A DNA stretch of 64,000 nucleotides, taken from the NCBI RefSeq assembly GCF_004331035.1, contig NZ_SJNT01000024.1:1-64000 (forward strand), given 5' to 3'. Made by a program: the position numbers and the translations under genes. This DNA is from Acinetobacter sp. ANC 4910 (lineage in GTDB: Bacteria > Pseudomonadota > Gammaproteobacteria > Pseudomonadales > Moraxellaceae). The stretch's first letter is position 1. Each line of letters begins with the position of its first letter. A model generated the notes under the pieces. It worked only from the letters and a program-made list of their open reading frames with translations, searched no databases and had not been told where the DNA came from. Positions 18,904-27,873 of the stretch are shown one piece after another.

Positions 18904-20020
18904 TACTAAAGCCCTAATTCCAGTTGTTCAGCTCTCTGACCATGAGCAGGAAGTTCAAAGAGCCCTACAGATTTGTAATGCTTGTCGTTACTGTGAGTCT
19001 TTTTGTGCTGTATTTGCGGCGATGACCAAGCGCCTTGAATTCAATCAAGCCGATATTCATTACCTCGCAAACCTGTGCCATAACTGTGGTGCTTGTCTAC
19101 ACGCTTGCCAATATGCCCCGCCACATGAGTTTGGTGTAAACATTCCACAAGCGATGGCGCAAGTACGTTTGGAAACTTATCAAGAGTTTGCGACCCCTCA
19201 GCCTTTAGGCCGACTTTATAAATCGGTGGGCATTCCTTTTGTCTCAGCATTATCAGCTATTTTCTTTTTATGCATGTTGGCTGTGGTGTGGTACAAAGGC
19301 ACCGACCTGTTTGCAGGCTATCAAGGTAATTTCTATGCGATTTTCCCGCATAACTTTTTAGCTCTACTGTTTGGAGCAACCTTTACAGTTGCGATTGTTT
19401 TGCTAGGCATTGGAATTAGTAAATTTTGGAGACAAACCTCTAAAGTTATTCACGGCAAAGTTGAAAAACCAGACCTTATTCAAGCCTCTCAAAATGTTTT
19501 AACGCTTAAATATTTAGATGGTGGACATGGCAAAGGCTGTAATGAGCAAGATGACCGTTACACACAAATCCGCCGCGTCTTCCATCATCTGACGTTTTAT
19601 GGCTTTATGCTTTGCTTTGCTGCCACAGGCGTAGCGACTTTATATCACTATTTCCTTAACCTGCATGCGCCGTACCCTATCTTTAGCTTGCCTGTTATCT
19701 TGGGTACGTTGGGTGGTTTTGGCTTAGTGATTGGACCATCTGGCTTGCTCTATTTAAATCTTAAACGCCATCCATTACATGGCGACCGCGAGCAAAAACC
19801 TGTAGATCGAGGCTTTATTTTCCTTTTAATTTTAGTCAGTGCTTCAGGCTTAGCTCTTATGGCATTTCGTAATTCTCCATACATGGCACTTTTACTGATT
19901 TTCCATTTAGCTACAGTCATGACGTTTTTTATTACCATGCCATTTGGAAAGTTCGCACACGGTTTTTACCGCAGTGCTTCTTTACTCAAATTTTCTATTG
20001 AAGAGAGAAAGGCAAAATAA
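18893..20020 (+). CDS. tcuB: Tricarballylate utilisation protein TcuB (Fe-S/heme membrane protein)
   Basis: Reoxidises the flavin of TcuA and passes electrons to the quinone pool. The 375 residues have two N-terminal 4Fe-4S cysteine clusters, [11 protein letters not shown] and [11 protein letters not shown], followed by about six membrane segments with histidines suited to heme b. I chose the ATG at 18893, 7 nt after AAGGAG, over an earlier in-frame ATG at 18812 that would add 27 residues embedded in tcuA. The 11-nt overlap with tcuA suggests coupled translation. Confidence 0.92.
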   Translation: MNASTKALIPVVQLSDHEQEVQRALQICNACRYCESFCAVFAAMTKRLEFNQADIHYLANLCHNCGACLHACQYAPPHEFGVNIPQAMAQVRLETYQEFATPQPLGRLYKSVGIPFVSALSAIFFLCMLAVVWYKGTDLFAGYQGNFYAIFPHNFLALLFGATFTVAIVLLGIGISKFWRQTSKVIHGKVEKPDLIQASQNVLTLKYLDGGHGKGCNEQDDRYTQIRRVFHHLTFYGFMLCFAATGVATLYHYFLNLHAPYPIFSLPVILGTLGGFGLVIGPSGLLYLNLKRHPLHGDREQKPVDRGFIFLLILVSASGLALMAFRNSPYMALLLIFHLATVMTFFITMPFGKFAHGFYRSASLLKFSIEERKAK

Positions 20021-20044
20021 TAAATCACTAGAGATGGAATAGAC

Positions 20045-20335
20045 GGTAGCCAAATCAATATACAAGCTAAAGCAACTGAATTTTTGTAGTTCTGCTTTGG
20101 CTTGTTATAGCCTGTAGCAATTCCTCTAAATTGCTTGAGTCTTGCACATAAATTCTCAACTAAGTGTATGATTTTATATAAGTATAAATCCATTTTAATA
20201 ACTTACTGTCTTTAGAGCACCGAGTGAATCATTTAAAGATTCTGGTAAATCTCACCAAGGACAGCCAGTTCTAATTCTATAAAGAATTGCTTCGATAAAA
20301 CTTCCGAGATTATGTTTGAGATAGATACCAAAATT
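20045..20335 (-). mobile_element. IS5-family transposase relic, internally deleted
   Basis: Minus-strand translation shows two separate parts of an IS5-type transposase. The N-terminal part (about 20335-20240) reads FIEAILYRIRTGCPW, stop, DLPESLND, the hallmark of the DUF4096 region. The C-terminal part (20193-20045) reads LVENLCARLKQFRGIATGYN then KNSVALACILIWLP. The catalytic middle is missing, and there is a stop codon, so it is dead. I cannot see clear terminal inverted repeats. It marks the left edge of the efflux island. Confidence 0.75.
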
Positions 20336-20352
20336 GTGGACAGTAGATTTCA

Positions 20353-20390
20353 GCTTTAACCCGTGTTGATCAGTCAGCATGGGTTAAAGC
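20353..20390. repeat. Hairpin beside the IS5 relic
   Basis: Perfect 10-bp inverted repeat GCTTTAACCC / GGGTTAAAGC with an 18-nt loop. It may be a remnant of the insertion sequence end or a terminator; no T-run of note follows. Confidence 0.4.
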
Positions 20391-20468
20391 ATAGCGAGAA
20401 GTAAATTTGGTTTGGCGATTGAGTTTCACTTTCTCGTTATTTTTTGCACAGTAAATGTCGACAGAACC

Positions 20469-20504
20469 TAAGATAGACGCATAGCTTCTTATGTTTCTAT
20501 CTTA
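20469..20504 (-). terminator. Hairpin downstream of the RND-SDR operon
   Basis: Perfect 9-bp inverted repeat TAAGATAGA / TCTATCTTA, 22 bp past the SDR stop codon. No strong T-run on the minus strand, so the terminator call rests on position. Confidence 0.45.
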
Positions 20505-20526
20505 ATATCTAAATAATCCCTAAAAC

Positions 20527-21333
20527 TCATTTCAAACCAAAAGTCTTTCGAATACTTTTATCAACAAGACTACTTGGCATAAATCGACGCAACCTGCTTA
20601 ACAAAGATGCTTGTCCAGATGGTGTACGGCGCATTTGCCAATCATTCAGTGCCGCTGTAACAATGGTATCCGCAACACTATCGGGCTGAGGTGCTTGATC
20701 AATCTGTTTTAAGATGGCATGAGTCGCTAAGTTGCGCTCATTGTCATATTCAGGAATTTTAGACCTTGCTAAGGGTGCATTCTTATCTAAATTGGTTTTA
20801 GTAAATGAAGGCTGAACAATGGATATACGAATTCCAAATTGGCGAAGCTCGTGATCTAAAGATTCAGACAATCCTTCAACTGCATGTTTAGTCGCCGAAT
20901 ACAGTCCCATATACGGTGAAGGCAAGAAACCCAATACTGAACTCACATTTATAATTCTTCCATAATGCTGTATCCGCATATAAGGTAATACGGCTTGTAT
21001 CGTACAAAGAATACTAAATACATTGGTGCTAAATAAAAATTCTGCTTCTTTTATCGAGGTCTCCTCTACTGCACCAATTAAGCTTGCTCCCGCATTATTA
21101 ACCAAAATATCAATATGCCCAGCTTTATCAATAATAGAATGAATCCCCAGCTGGACAGAGTCTTCATCTGACACATCCATCTCGACAAGCTCAACGCCTT
21201 CTAAAGGTTGAGCTTTGACTTTATTTCTGACTGTACCGAAAACTTTATGGCCGAGTTTAGCAAATTTTTCTGCTGTAACTTGCCCAATGCCAGATGAAAC
21301 ACCTGTAATTACAACCACTTTTGAGTTTGACAT
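20527..21333 (-). CDS. Short-chain dehydrogenase/reductase
   Basis: Classical SDR of 268 residues that uses NAD(P)H on an unknown carbonyl or alcohol. The nucleotide motif TGVSSGIGQ (about 10-18), NNAGAS, the catalytic serine in NVSSVLGF, and YSATK (Tyr and Lys of the active site) are present. The ATG at 21333 has GGAG 5 nt upstream and opens directly on the cofactor strand, so I prefer it to the overlapping ATG at 21372. It is the third gene of the RND operon, 38 bp after the pump gene, and may modify a pump substrate; this is inference. Confidence 0.87.
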   Translation of the reverse strand: MSNSKVVVITGVSSGIGQVTAEKFAKLGHKVFGTVRNKVKAQPLEGVELVEMDVSDEDSVQLGIHSIIDKAGHIDILVNNAGASLIGAVEETSIKEAEFLFSTNVFSILCTIQAVLPYMRIQHYGRIINVSSVLGFLPSPYMGLYSATKHAVEGLSESLDHELRQFGIRISIVQPSFTKTNLDKNAPLARSKIPEYDNERNLATHAILKQIDQAPQPDSVADTIVTAALNDWQMRRTPSGQASLLSRLRRFMPSSLVDKSIRKTFGLK

Positions 21334-21371
21334 ATGAACTCCAATAACTTTTAAATTTGAAAATTTGATCA

Positions 21372-24300
21372 TTAAACTGCTGGTTTAGCCCCGATCTTGA
21401 ACCAGATCGAATACATTGCTGGCAGGAAAACCAAAGTCAAAATGGTTCCTGCAAGCGTTCCGCCAATAAGTGTGTAAGCAAGCGTTCCCCAAAACACTGA
21501 GTGAGTCAGAGGAATGAAAGCTAAAATAGCTGCTAAAGCTGTCAAAATTACAGGTCTGGCACGTTGTACTGTGGCCTCAACCACTGCATTCAACGGATCA
21601 AGCCCAGCTTCTTTGTTTTGCTGAATCTGTCCAATTAAGATGAGCGTGTTACGCATCAAAATTCCAGACAATGCAATCAACCCGACTAATGCATTAATAC
21701 CAAAGGGCTGCTGAAATAAAAGAAGTGTTGGCACCACGCCGATTAATCCCAACGGGCTAGTTAAAAACACCATAATCATTGCAGCGATAGACCTCACTTG
21801 AAGAATGATAATGAGTAGAGTCATTGCCAACATGATTGGAAAAATAGGAAGCATGGCTTTAGTGGCTTTACCTGACTCTTCAATAGAACCCGCCTCTACA
21901 ATCTGATAACCCTTTGGTAAATCTTTAATGACTGGTTGAAGCTGTTTAGTAATTGCAGTAGATACATCGGGTGGTTGTAACCCTTCAGCAATATCTCCAC
22001 GAACGGTCATTGTTGGCACCCGATCTCGACGGCGGATGACTGGTTCTTCCATGCGAACTTCAATTTTGCCAATTTGTGCTAAAGGAATACGCTGTCCATT
22101 TGCTCCCGTGAGTGTGAAATCACCAATTTTTGCAGGATCTAGTCTTATATCTCCTGCTGAACGAGCAATCACCTGCACTGTACGAATATCTTCACGTACA
22201 GATGTAATTGGAATACCAGTTAACAAAAACTGTAATTGCTGTGCGACTGAACTTGATGTCAGACCAACTGCTTGCAGGCGGTCTTGTTCCAATGTGAAAT
22301 GTAGGGCTGGCACACGAGTTCCCCAATCCGTATTTACAGTTCGCATCATTGGGCTAGCATTCATAACTTGCTGAACCTGAGCTGCAATCACACGTAATTT
22401 TTCTGGATCTGGGCCTGAAACTCGGTAAGCCACTGGATATGGCGAATAGGGTCCAAATACAAGTTGTGTTACACGTAGCTGCGCCTCAGTCGCAAGTCCA
22501 TTTGAAATCGCTTGTCTTAAGCGGTGTTTTAAAGCTTCACGTTCTTCTTGATTGTCAGTTCGTATCACAATCTTGGCAAAGGCTGGATCTGGTAACTCAG
22601 GCCCCATCGAAAAATAAAAACGAGGTGCACCTTGACCAATATACGATGTCACAATCTTTGCTTCATGTTGCTTAGATAACCAAGCCTCAACTTTTGCTGT
22701 CGCAGCACTTGTTTGCGTAATCGATGTACCATAAGGCATCTGTACTTCAACAAGTACTTCAGGTCGGTCAGAGATTGGAAAAAATTGTTTTTTCACCAAT
22801 GCCATTCCACCGACGGCTAAAACAAATAGGCCGATTACACTACCGGCAACAATCCATTTACGCGCAATCACGCGTTCAAGAATTTGACGGAAACGGTTAT
22901 ATCGTGGTGTGTCATAAATTGCAGTATGGCCACCTTCAATTTTTTTAAAATCAGGCAACATTTTCACACCCAAATAAGGTGTAAAAACTACAGCAACAAT
23001 CCATGAGGCAATAAGTGCAATACCAACAATCCAAAACATATTGCTGGTATATTCACCCGCTGAAGAGCGAGCAAAACCATTTGGCATAAATCCAACAGCG
23101 GTGACTAATGTTCCTGAAAGCATCGGCGCGGCTGTATGACTCCATGCATAGGCGGAAGCTGCTGTCCGACTAAAGCCCTCTTCCATTTTGACGACCATCA
23201 TTTCAATCGCAATAATGGCATCGTCAACTAAAAGCCCTAAAGCAAGAATAAGAGAGCCAAGTGTAATCCGGTCAAAGTTTTTACCCGTTGCCAGCATCAC
23301 TACAAAAACAATAGCTAATGTGAGTGGTACAGCCATAGCAACCACGACACCAACACGCCATCCCATGCTAATAAAGCTTACAAACATAACCACAAGTAAT
23401 GCTGCAAAGAACTTAATCATGAACTCATCTACCGATGAGCTAATATTGACCGCTTGATCAGTCACTTTATTTAAACTGATACCCAGAGGTAAATCTTCGT
23501 TGATGGAACTAACTTCTTTCTCTAATGATTTACCTAGATCTAATCCATTCCATCCTTCGCGCATCACCACGCCCAACAGTAAGGTCGGTTCCCCACCATT
23601 ACGAATCATGAATGTTGCAGGATCTTCAGTGCCGCGTTTAACTGTCGCAATATCTGACAATTTCAAGGTGCGACCTTGAGCCGTTATCGGGGTGTCACGA
23701 ATTTTTTGTAACTTGTCAAAAGCACCATCTAATCTGACAAAAACTTGAGGACCCTTGGTTTCAATAGAACCCGCGGGAGTAAGCACATTCTGATTATTCA
23801 GTGCAGCAAATACATCTTGTGGATTTACGCCTAGGGTTGCCAAACGCTCATGTGAAAATTCAATATAGATACGTTCAGATTGCTCACCAATAATATTGAC
23901 TTTCTTTACGCCTGGCACATGAAGTAACTGCTGTCGAATTGTTTCTGCATCACGTACTAATAATCTTTGCGCTTCATTTTTTGCCTTTAATGAATATAAA
24001 GCAAAAGTTACATCTGCATATTCATCATTAACGAGTGGTCCAATTACACCGGCGGGCAAGTTGCTCATCTCGTCATTTACTTTCTTCCTCGCCTGATAGA
24101 ATTCGTCTTGCACCTGTGATGGTGGCGTACTATCAAGTAAAGTCAGTGTCGTAAAAGCTAAGCCAGGTCTGGTATAGGTTTCTGTTCGATCGTACCAACG
24201 CAGCTCCTGCATCCGTTTTTCGATTTTTTCAGCAACTTGATTTTGCATCTCTTGAGCAGTTGCTCCAGGCCAAGCCGTCACAATGGTCATAACCTTCACT

Positions 24301-24437
24301 GTAAAAGCTGGATCTTCGGCTCGACCTAACTTGAAAAAAGCAACGATGCCAGCAATTGAAATCAAAAAAATCAGAAATAGCGTGATACCGCGTTCACGCA
24401 CAGCAAGGGCTGATAAGTTAAAACCTTTTTCACTCAT
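21372..24437 (-). CDS. RND-family efflux pump, inner-membrane subunit
   Basis: Proton-driven drug/solute exporter of 1021 residues with the AcrB architecture: N-terminal helix, large periplasmic loops, and a central helix bundle. The proton-relay aspartates are visible in LILALGLLVDDAIIAIEMM (helix 4), and the second loop motif begins KKQFFPISDRPEV. It resembles the TriC/VexF-like branch more than AcrB proper. It overlaps the adaptor gene by 4 nt, so the two are translationally coupled. The partner outer-membrane factor is encoded divergently at 26386. Substrates cannot be read from sequence. Confidence 0.92.
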   Translation of the reverse strand: MSEKGFNLSALAVRERGITLFLIFLISIAGIVAFFKLGRAEDPAFTVKVMTIVTAWPGATAQEMQNQVAEKIEKRMQELRWYDRTETYTRPGLAFTTLTLLDSTPPSQVQDEFYQARKKVNDEMSNLPAGVIGPLVNDEYADVTFALYSLKAKNEAQRLLVRDAETIRQQLLHVPGVKKVNIIGEQSERIYIEFSHERLATLGVNPQDVFAALNNQNVLTPAGSIETKGPQVFVRLDGAFDKLQKIRDTPITAQGRTLKLSDIATVKRGTEDPATFMIRNGGEPTLLLGVVMREGWNGLDLGKSLEKEVSSINEDLPLGISLNKVTDQAVNISSSVDEFMIKFFAALLVVMFVSFISMGWRVGVVVAMAVPLTLAIVFVVMLATGKNFDRITLGSLILALGLLVDDAIIAIEMMVVKMEEGFSRTAASAYAWSHTAAPMLSGTLVTAVGFMPNGFARSSAGEYTSNMFWIVGIALIASWIVAVVFTPYLGVKMLPDFKKIEGGHTAIYDTPRYNRFRQILERVIARKWIVAGSVIGLFVLAVGGMALVKKQFFPISDRPEVLVEVQMPYGTSITQTSAATAKVEAWLSKQHEAKIVTSYIGQGAPRFYFSMGPELPDPAFAKIVIRTDNQEEREALKHRLRQAISNGLATEAQLRVTQLVFGPYSPYPVAYRVSGPDPEKLRVIAAQVQQVMNASPMMRTVNTDWGTRVPALHFTLEQDRLQAVGLTSSSVAQQLQFLLTGIPITSVREDIRTVQVIARSAGDIRLDPAKIGDFTLTGANGQRIPLAQIGKIEVRMEEPVIRRRDRVPTMTVRGDIAEGLQPPDVSTAITKQLQPVIKDLPKGYQIVEAGSIEESGKATKAMLPIFPIMLAMTLLIIILQVRSIAAMIMVFLTSPLGLIGVVPTLLLFQQPFGINALVGLIALSGILMRNTLILIGQIQQNKEAGLDPLNAVVEATVQRARPVILTALAAILAFIPLTHSVFWGTLAYTLIGGTLAGTILTLVFLPAMYSIWFKIGAKPAV

Positions 24438-25558
24438 GAGTGATCCCCTTCATTTTCAACTGAAGGATGACTCGCTTGTGATGCAATACGTACCAACTCA
24501 CCTTCTCGAAGCAAATGCGCACCTAAAGCAACAATTCGGTCTCCACTTTGAATATTGCCAGTGACATAGGCATATTCATCATCAAGCTGTTTAACAACAA
24601 CAGGACGCCACGTTACTTTCTGAGTTTTTCCATTAATTACCCAAACTCCAGCTCCTTTACCCTTATCAAGTAAGGAACCGACTGGCACTTGTAAAAAATG
24701 TTGTGAACTCTGATTTTGATTGGCAATACGTACAGTAACCGTTGAACCTAAAGGAGCATTTGCTAAATCGCCTTCTAAGACGAAACGTGCCTCAAAAGTA
24801 CGAGTGAGTTGATCTGCTGTATTTGATAACTGTCTAAGTTTAGCTGGAACACTTATATTTTCTTTACCAAACAGTGTAGCTTGACCAATAGCCCCTATTG
24901 CAGGACGTAATGTCTCTGGAAGCTGAATGATTGCTTCCCTTTGACCCGAATGAGCCAAGCGAATGACTGTTTGACCCGCACTGACAACCTGACCTGGTTC
25001 GACCAGTGTTTCCATAATCGTACCATCACCATCCGCAATTAAATCGGCATAGTGACTCGCGTTTAATGCCACCCTAGCTTGAGCTTGAGTCGAACTTAGC
25101 TGCGCTCTCGCTGTGTCTGCTGCCGCTTTAATCTGATCATAGGCAGAAGCAGATATAGCCCCGCTTCCACGTAAATCCTGATATCGGGCTTCATCTTTCT
25201 CTGCTTGTTCTGCACGGGCTCTGGCTGCACCCACAGCTTCTTGTTGGGCTTTAGCAGCAAGTTCTAAATCGACCGGATCAATACGCATCAGTAACTGACC
25301 GCGCTTTACTGTCTGGCCTGCTTCAACAAATCGTTTGATGACTTTACCAGAGACACGAAAACCCAAATCACTTTCTACCCGTACCCCTATCGTGCCTGTG
25401 AATGCTCTTGAATCAGAAGTGATTTCGTCTTGTACAGTTGCGACTCGTACTAACGGCGCCGAAGTACGGGGGTCAGATTGCGTATTTTCAGCACAACCGA
25501 GCAAGAAAAAAGGAAATATACATATTGCTGTAAACGGAATAAGGCGACGATAAAGCAT
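24434..25558 (-). CDS. RND membrane-fusion (adaptor) lipoprotein
   Basis: Periplasmic adaptor linking the RND pump to its outer-membrane channel. The 374 residues begin with a lipoprotein signal, FFLLGC, the cysteine at residue 22 being lipidated. A lipoyl/barrel-sandwich half-motif GFRVSGKVIKRFVEAGQTVK, a coiled-coil hairpin rich in Ala/Gln/Glu, and the second lipoyl half (VEPGQVVSAGQTVI) follow in order. The GGGGGCTC before the ATG is a weak ribosome site. It is the first gene of the pump operon and follows a TetR-type operator at 25607-25630. Confidence 0.92.
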   Translation of the reverse strand: MLYRRLIPFTAICIFPFFLLGCAENTQSDPRTSAPLVRVATVQDEITSDSRAFTGTIGVRVESDLGFRVSGKVIKRFVEAGQTVKRGQLLMRIDPVDLELAAKAQQEAVGAARARAEQAEKDEARYQDLRGSGAISASAYDQIKAAADTARAQLSSTQAQARVALNASHYADLIADGDGTIMETLVEPGQVVSAGQTVIRLAHSGQREAIIQLPETLRPAIGAIGQATLFGKENISVPAKLRQLSNTADQLTRTFEARFVLEGDLANAPLGSTVTVRIANQNQSSQHFLQVPVGSLLDKGKGAGVWVINGKTQKVTWRPVVVKQLDDEYAYVTGNIQSGDRIVALGAHLLREGELVRIASQASHPSVENEGDHS

Positions 25559-25606
25559 ATTTGAGCCCCCCTTAAGAAATTAATCAGGAGACTCATTTTT
25601 AATCAA

Positions 25607-25630
25607 GTGACCAATTTAGTCAATAGTCAC
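25607..25630. promoter_or_regulatory. TetR-type operator before the adaptor-RND operon
   Basis: Inverted repeat GTGACCA-N10-TAGTCAC (24 bp), in the 79-bp gap between the TetR stop and the adaptor start. One arm position is mismatched. A -35-like TTGACT (minus strand, 25618-25623) lies inside. The arm sequence and the 10-nt spacing match the site at 26324-26347. Confidence 0.7.
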
Positions 25631-25637
25631 AAATCTA

Positions 25638-26258
25638 TTATGGCGATAAACTTCTCAGTACGAGGCTAGAAAGCAAGACTGGAGCATCCGTGTTATATGA
25701 AATACTATGTTGTAAAAGTAGTGGGTGCAGATAAGGTCTCATAACTAAATAAATAGCCTTAACTGCTTCATCAATTGGAGTTTTTCTTTCAAAATCACCA
25801 GATTGACGACCTTCTTGAATAATGTTTTGTAGTACTTTAAGGATTCGATTTTCATAAGCGACTGTTGCATCCCATTTCTCGGAAGCAGCAGAAGCGGCAA
25901 TTTCATAAAGCTTACGCTCTTGAGAAAATAAACGAAGGCTTGCTTCAACAATTACTTTAAATAACACCCTTAATTTTTCTGCGGGATACTCAGCTTCTTT
26001 AATGGCTGTATTAACTTCATCTTCAATTTCACGTAAACAATTGGCACATATCATTTCGCCAATCGCTTGTTTAGATTCAAAAAATTTATAAATATAAGCT
26101 TTAGAAAAACCTATAGATTTTGCAAGATCAGAAACTGTAGTTTTCTCATAACCATATCGGCTGAAATGCTCTGTAGCGGCACTCAGGATTTGATCTCTTA
26201 CGTCATGATCTTCTGGTCCTCGCTTCGAAACAGGATAACTACTTTTTTCTTTACTCAT
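25638..26258 (-). CDS. TetR-family repressor of the efflux genes
   Basis: A 206-residue TetR regulator. The N-terminal helix-turn-helix (about 37-60) contains TTVSDLAKSIGFSKAYIYKF, and the all-helical C-terminal ligand domain is variable, as usual. It lies between the RND operon (same strand) and the divergent outer-membrane factor gene. Near-identical palindromes stand before both units, so it probably represses both and itself. The inducer is unknown. Confidence 0.9.
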   Translation of the reverse strand: MSKEKSSYPVSKRGPEDHDVRDQILSAATEHFSRYGYEKTTVSDLAKSIGFSKAYIYKFFESKQAIGEMICANCLREIEDEVNTAIKEAEYPAEKLRVLFKVIVEASLRLFSQERKLYEIAASAASEKWDATVAYENRILKVLQNIIQEGRQSGDFERKTPIDEAVKAIYLVMRPYLHPLLLQHSISYNTDAPVLLSSLVLRSLSP

Positions 26259-26313
26259 ATTTTCAATTTAAACCTTTATCTGAAAGTGGCAGTTTAACTC
26301 TTGCGAAATGATA

Positions 26314-26347
26314 TTGACAACTAGTGACTAAATTGTATTATAGTCAC
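26314..26347 (+). promoter_or_regulatory. Promoter of the outer-membrane factor with embedded TetR operator
   Basis: Candidate -35 TTGACA (26314-26319), 16-nt spacer, and -10 TATTAT (26336-26341). The perfect inverted repeat GTGACTA-N10-TAGTCAC (26324-26347) covers the spacer and -10, so a bound repressor would block RNA polymerase. It also sits upstream of tetR, allowing autoregulation. Confidence 0.72.
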
Positions 26348-26385
26348 AATTAAACTATTGTTCAAAATCTCGCCTCGGGGGAAAT

Positions 26386-27822
26386 ATGTTATCTAGATCT
26401 ATCGTTCTCCTACCAATCATCGTAAGTACTCTTACTGCGTGTACCGTAGGTCCTAATTATAAACGCCCTAATATATCTCTACCCGAGCAATACCTTGGCA
26501 CACCGTTAAACTCATCAAATGACAATAGCAAAGCAGATATTGCCGTATGGTGGCAAAGTTTTAACGATCCTCAACTTACTCGATATGTCACATTAGCGTT
26601 AAAACAAAATCTTGATCTGACCCAAGCATATACTCGAGTGACTCAAGCTCAGGCAGGATTATCGGCAGCTAATGCCTCTTTACAACCAATAGGTACAGTT
26701 GGCGCACAAGCAGCTAAAGTTTACCAATCTGTTGAAACACCATTGGGGCAAGTTTTAAATTCAATGCCAGATTTTGACCGACATGGCAGTTCTTATGAGG
26801 CAAATTTAAGTGCAACTTGGGAGTTAGATATTTTTGGAGGCCTTCGTAGAGATCGTGAAGCGGCTCTTGCAAATTATCAGTCTTCAAACGCAGGAGCCTC
26901 AGCCGTCCGTTTAATGGTCGCAGCTCAAACTGCCAATATCTATATTAATATTCGAGGCTTACAATCTCGATTAAATATTGCCCATCAACAATTAAAAACT
27001 CAACAACAACTTCTTTCAACTATTAATCTTTTATATAGCAAAGGATTAGCTTCCGAATTTCAGGTCAAACAAGCCAAAGCGAATGTCGCTCAAGTTCAAG
27101 CTGTTATTCCTGTTCTTGGAATGAATCTAGATATTGCCATGAATGCCCTCGATGTCATGCTTGGAACCGTACCGGGAACTCACCGAGCAGAACTAACAGA
27201 AGTAAAACCAATTCCGGTTATTCCTCAGATTACAGAAACCGGAACACCTCGTGATCTTTTACGTAGACGACCAGATCTCATCATGGCTGAAAGACAATTA
27301 GCAGCGTCAAATGCACGCATTGGCAGTGCGATTGCAGAATATTACCCAAAGGTCTCTCTAGGCGGTTTGATAGGTAGTGCAACTACAGCAAGTGGAAACT
27401 TATTTTCAAGTGGTGCAAATCAGGCTGCTGGCTTATTAGGCTTGCGTTGGCGCTTATTTGATTTTGGTCGAATTAATGCAGAAATTCGCTTAGCCAAGGG
27501 CCAAGAAGCCGAAAAGCTTGCAGCCTACCAATTAGCCGTCTTACATGCAGCAGAAGATGTAGAAAACTCATTATCAACTTTGTCCAAACGACAAGAACAG
27601 TTAATGGCTCTCCAAGATGGAGAAAATGCATTAAAGCATGCACAGAAAATCGCTCTAATTGCCTATCAAAAAGGAATTAACAGTCGAATAGAAGTATTAC
27701 AAGCAGATTCAAGCGCTTTGCAATTTTCAGATAGAGAACTTCAAGCACGAACTGATTCGGCCCTTGCAGCTGTAGCAGTTTACAAATCACTAGGTGGCGG
27801 CTGGCAACCTCAAAATTTTTAA
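26386..27822 (+). CDS. Outer-membrane factor lipoprotein (NodT/OprM family)
   Basis: TolC-like outer-membrane channel of 478 residues that completes the tripartite pump. The lipoprotein signal ends LTACTVGPNYKRP, the cysteine near residue 19, followed by the typical VGPNYKRP. Two tandem OEP repeats are visible, each with a long helical region; the TPRDLLRRRPDLIMAERQLA motif marks the middle. CGGGGGAAAT precedes the ATG. The operon is divergent from the RND-adaptor genes, with tetR between them. MATE pump gene follows 51 bp later on the same strand, so cotranscription is likely. Confidence 0.92.
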   Translation: MLSRSIVLLPIIVSTLTACTVGPNYKRPNISLPEQYLGTPLNSSNDNSKADIAVWWQSFNDPQLTRYVTLALKQNLDLTQAYTRVTQAQAGLSAANASLQPIGTVGAQAAKVYQSVETPLGQVLNSMPDFDRHGSSYEANLSATWELDIFGGLRRDREAALANYQSSNAGASAVRLMVAAQTANIYINIRGLQSRLNIAHQQLKTQQQLLSTINLLYSKGLASEFQVKQAKANVAQVQAVIPVLGMNLDIAMNALDVMLGTVPGTHRAELTEVKPIPVIPQITETGTPRDLLRRRPDLIMAERQLAASNARIGSAIAEYYPKVSLGGLIGSATTASGNLFSSGANQAAGLLGLRWRLFDFGRINAEIRLAKGQEAEKLAAYQLAVLHAAEDVENSLSTLSKRQEQLMALQDGENALKHAQKIALIAYQKGINSRIEVLQADSSALQFSDRELQARTDSALAAVAVYKSLGGGWQPQNF

Positions 27823-27873
27823 GACAACCCTATTGCAATTGTAGGCAAGTAATTCATAAAACGAGAATCTGTT

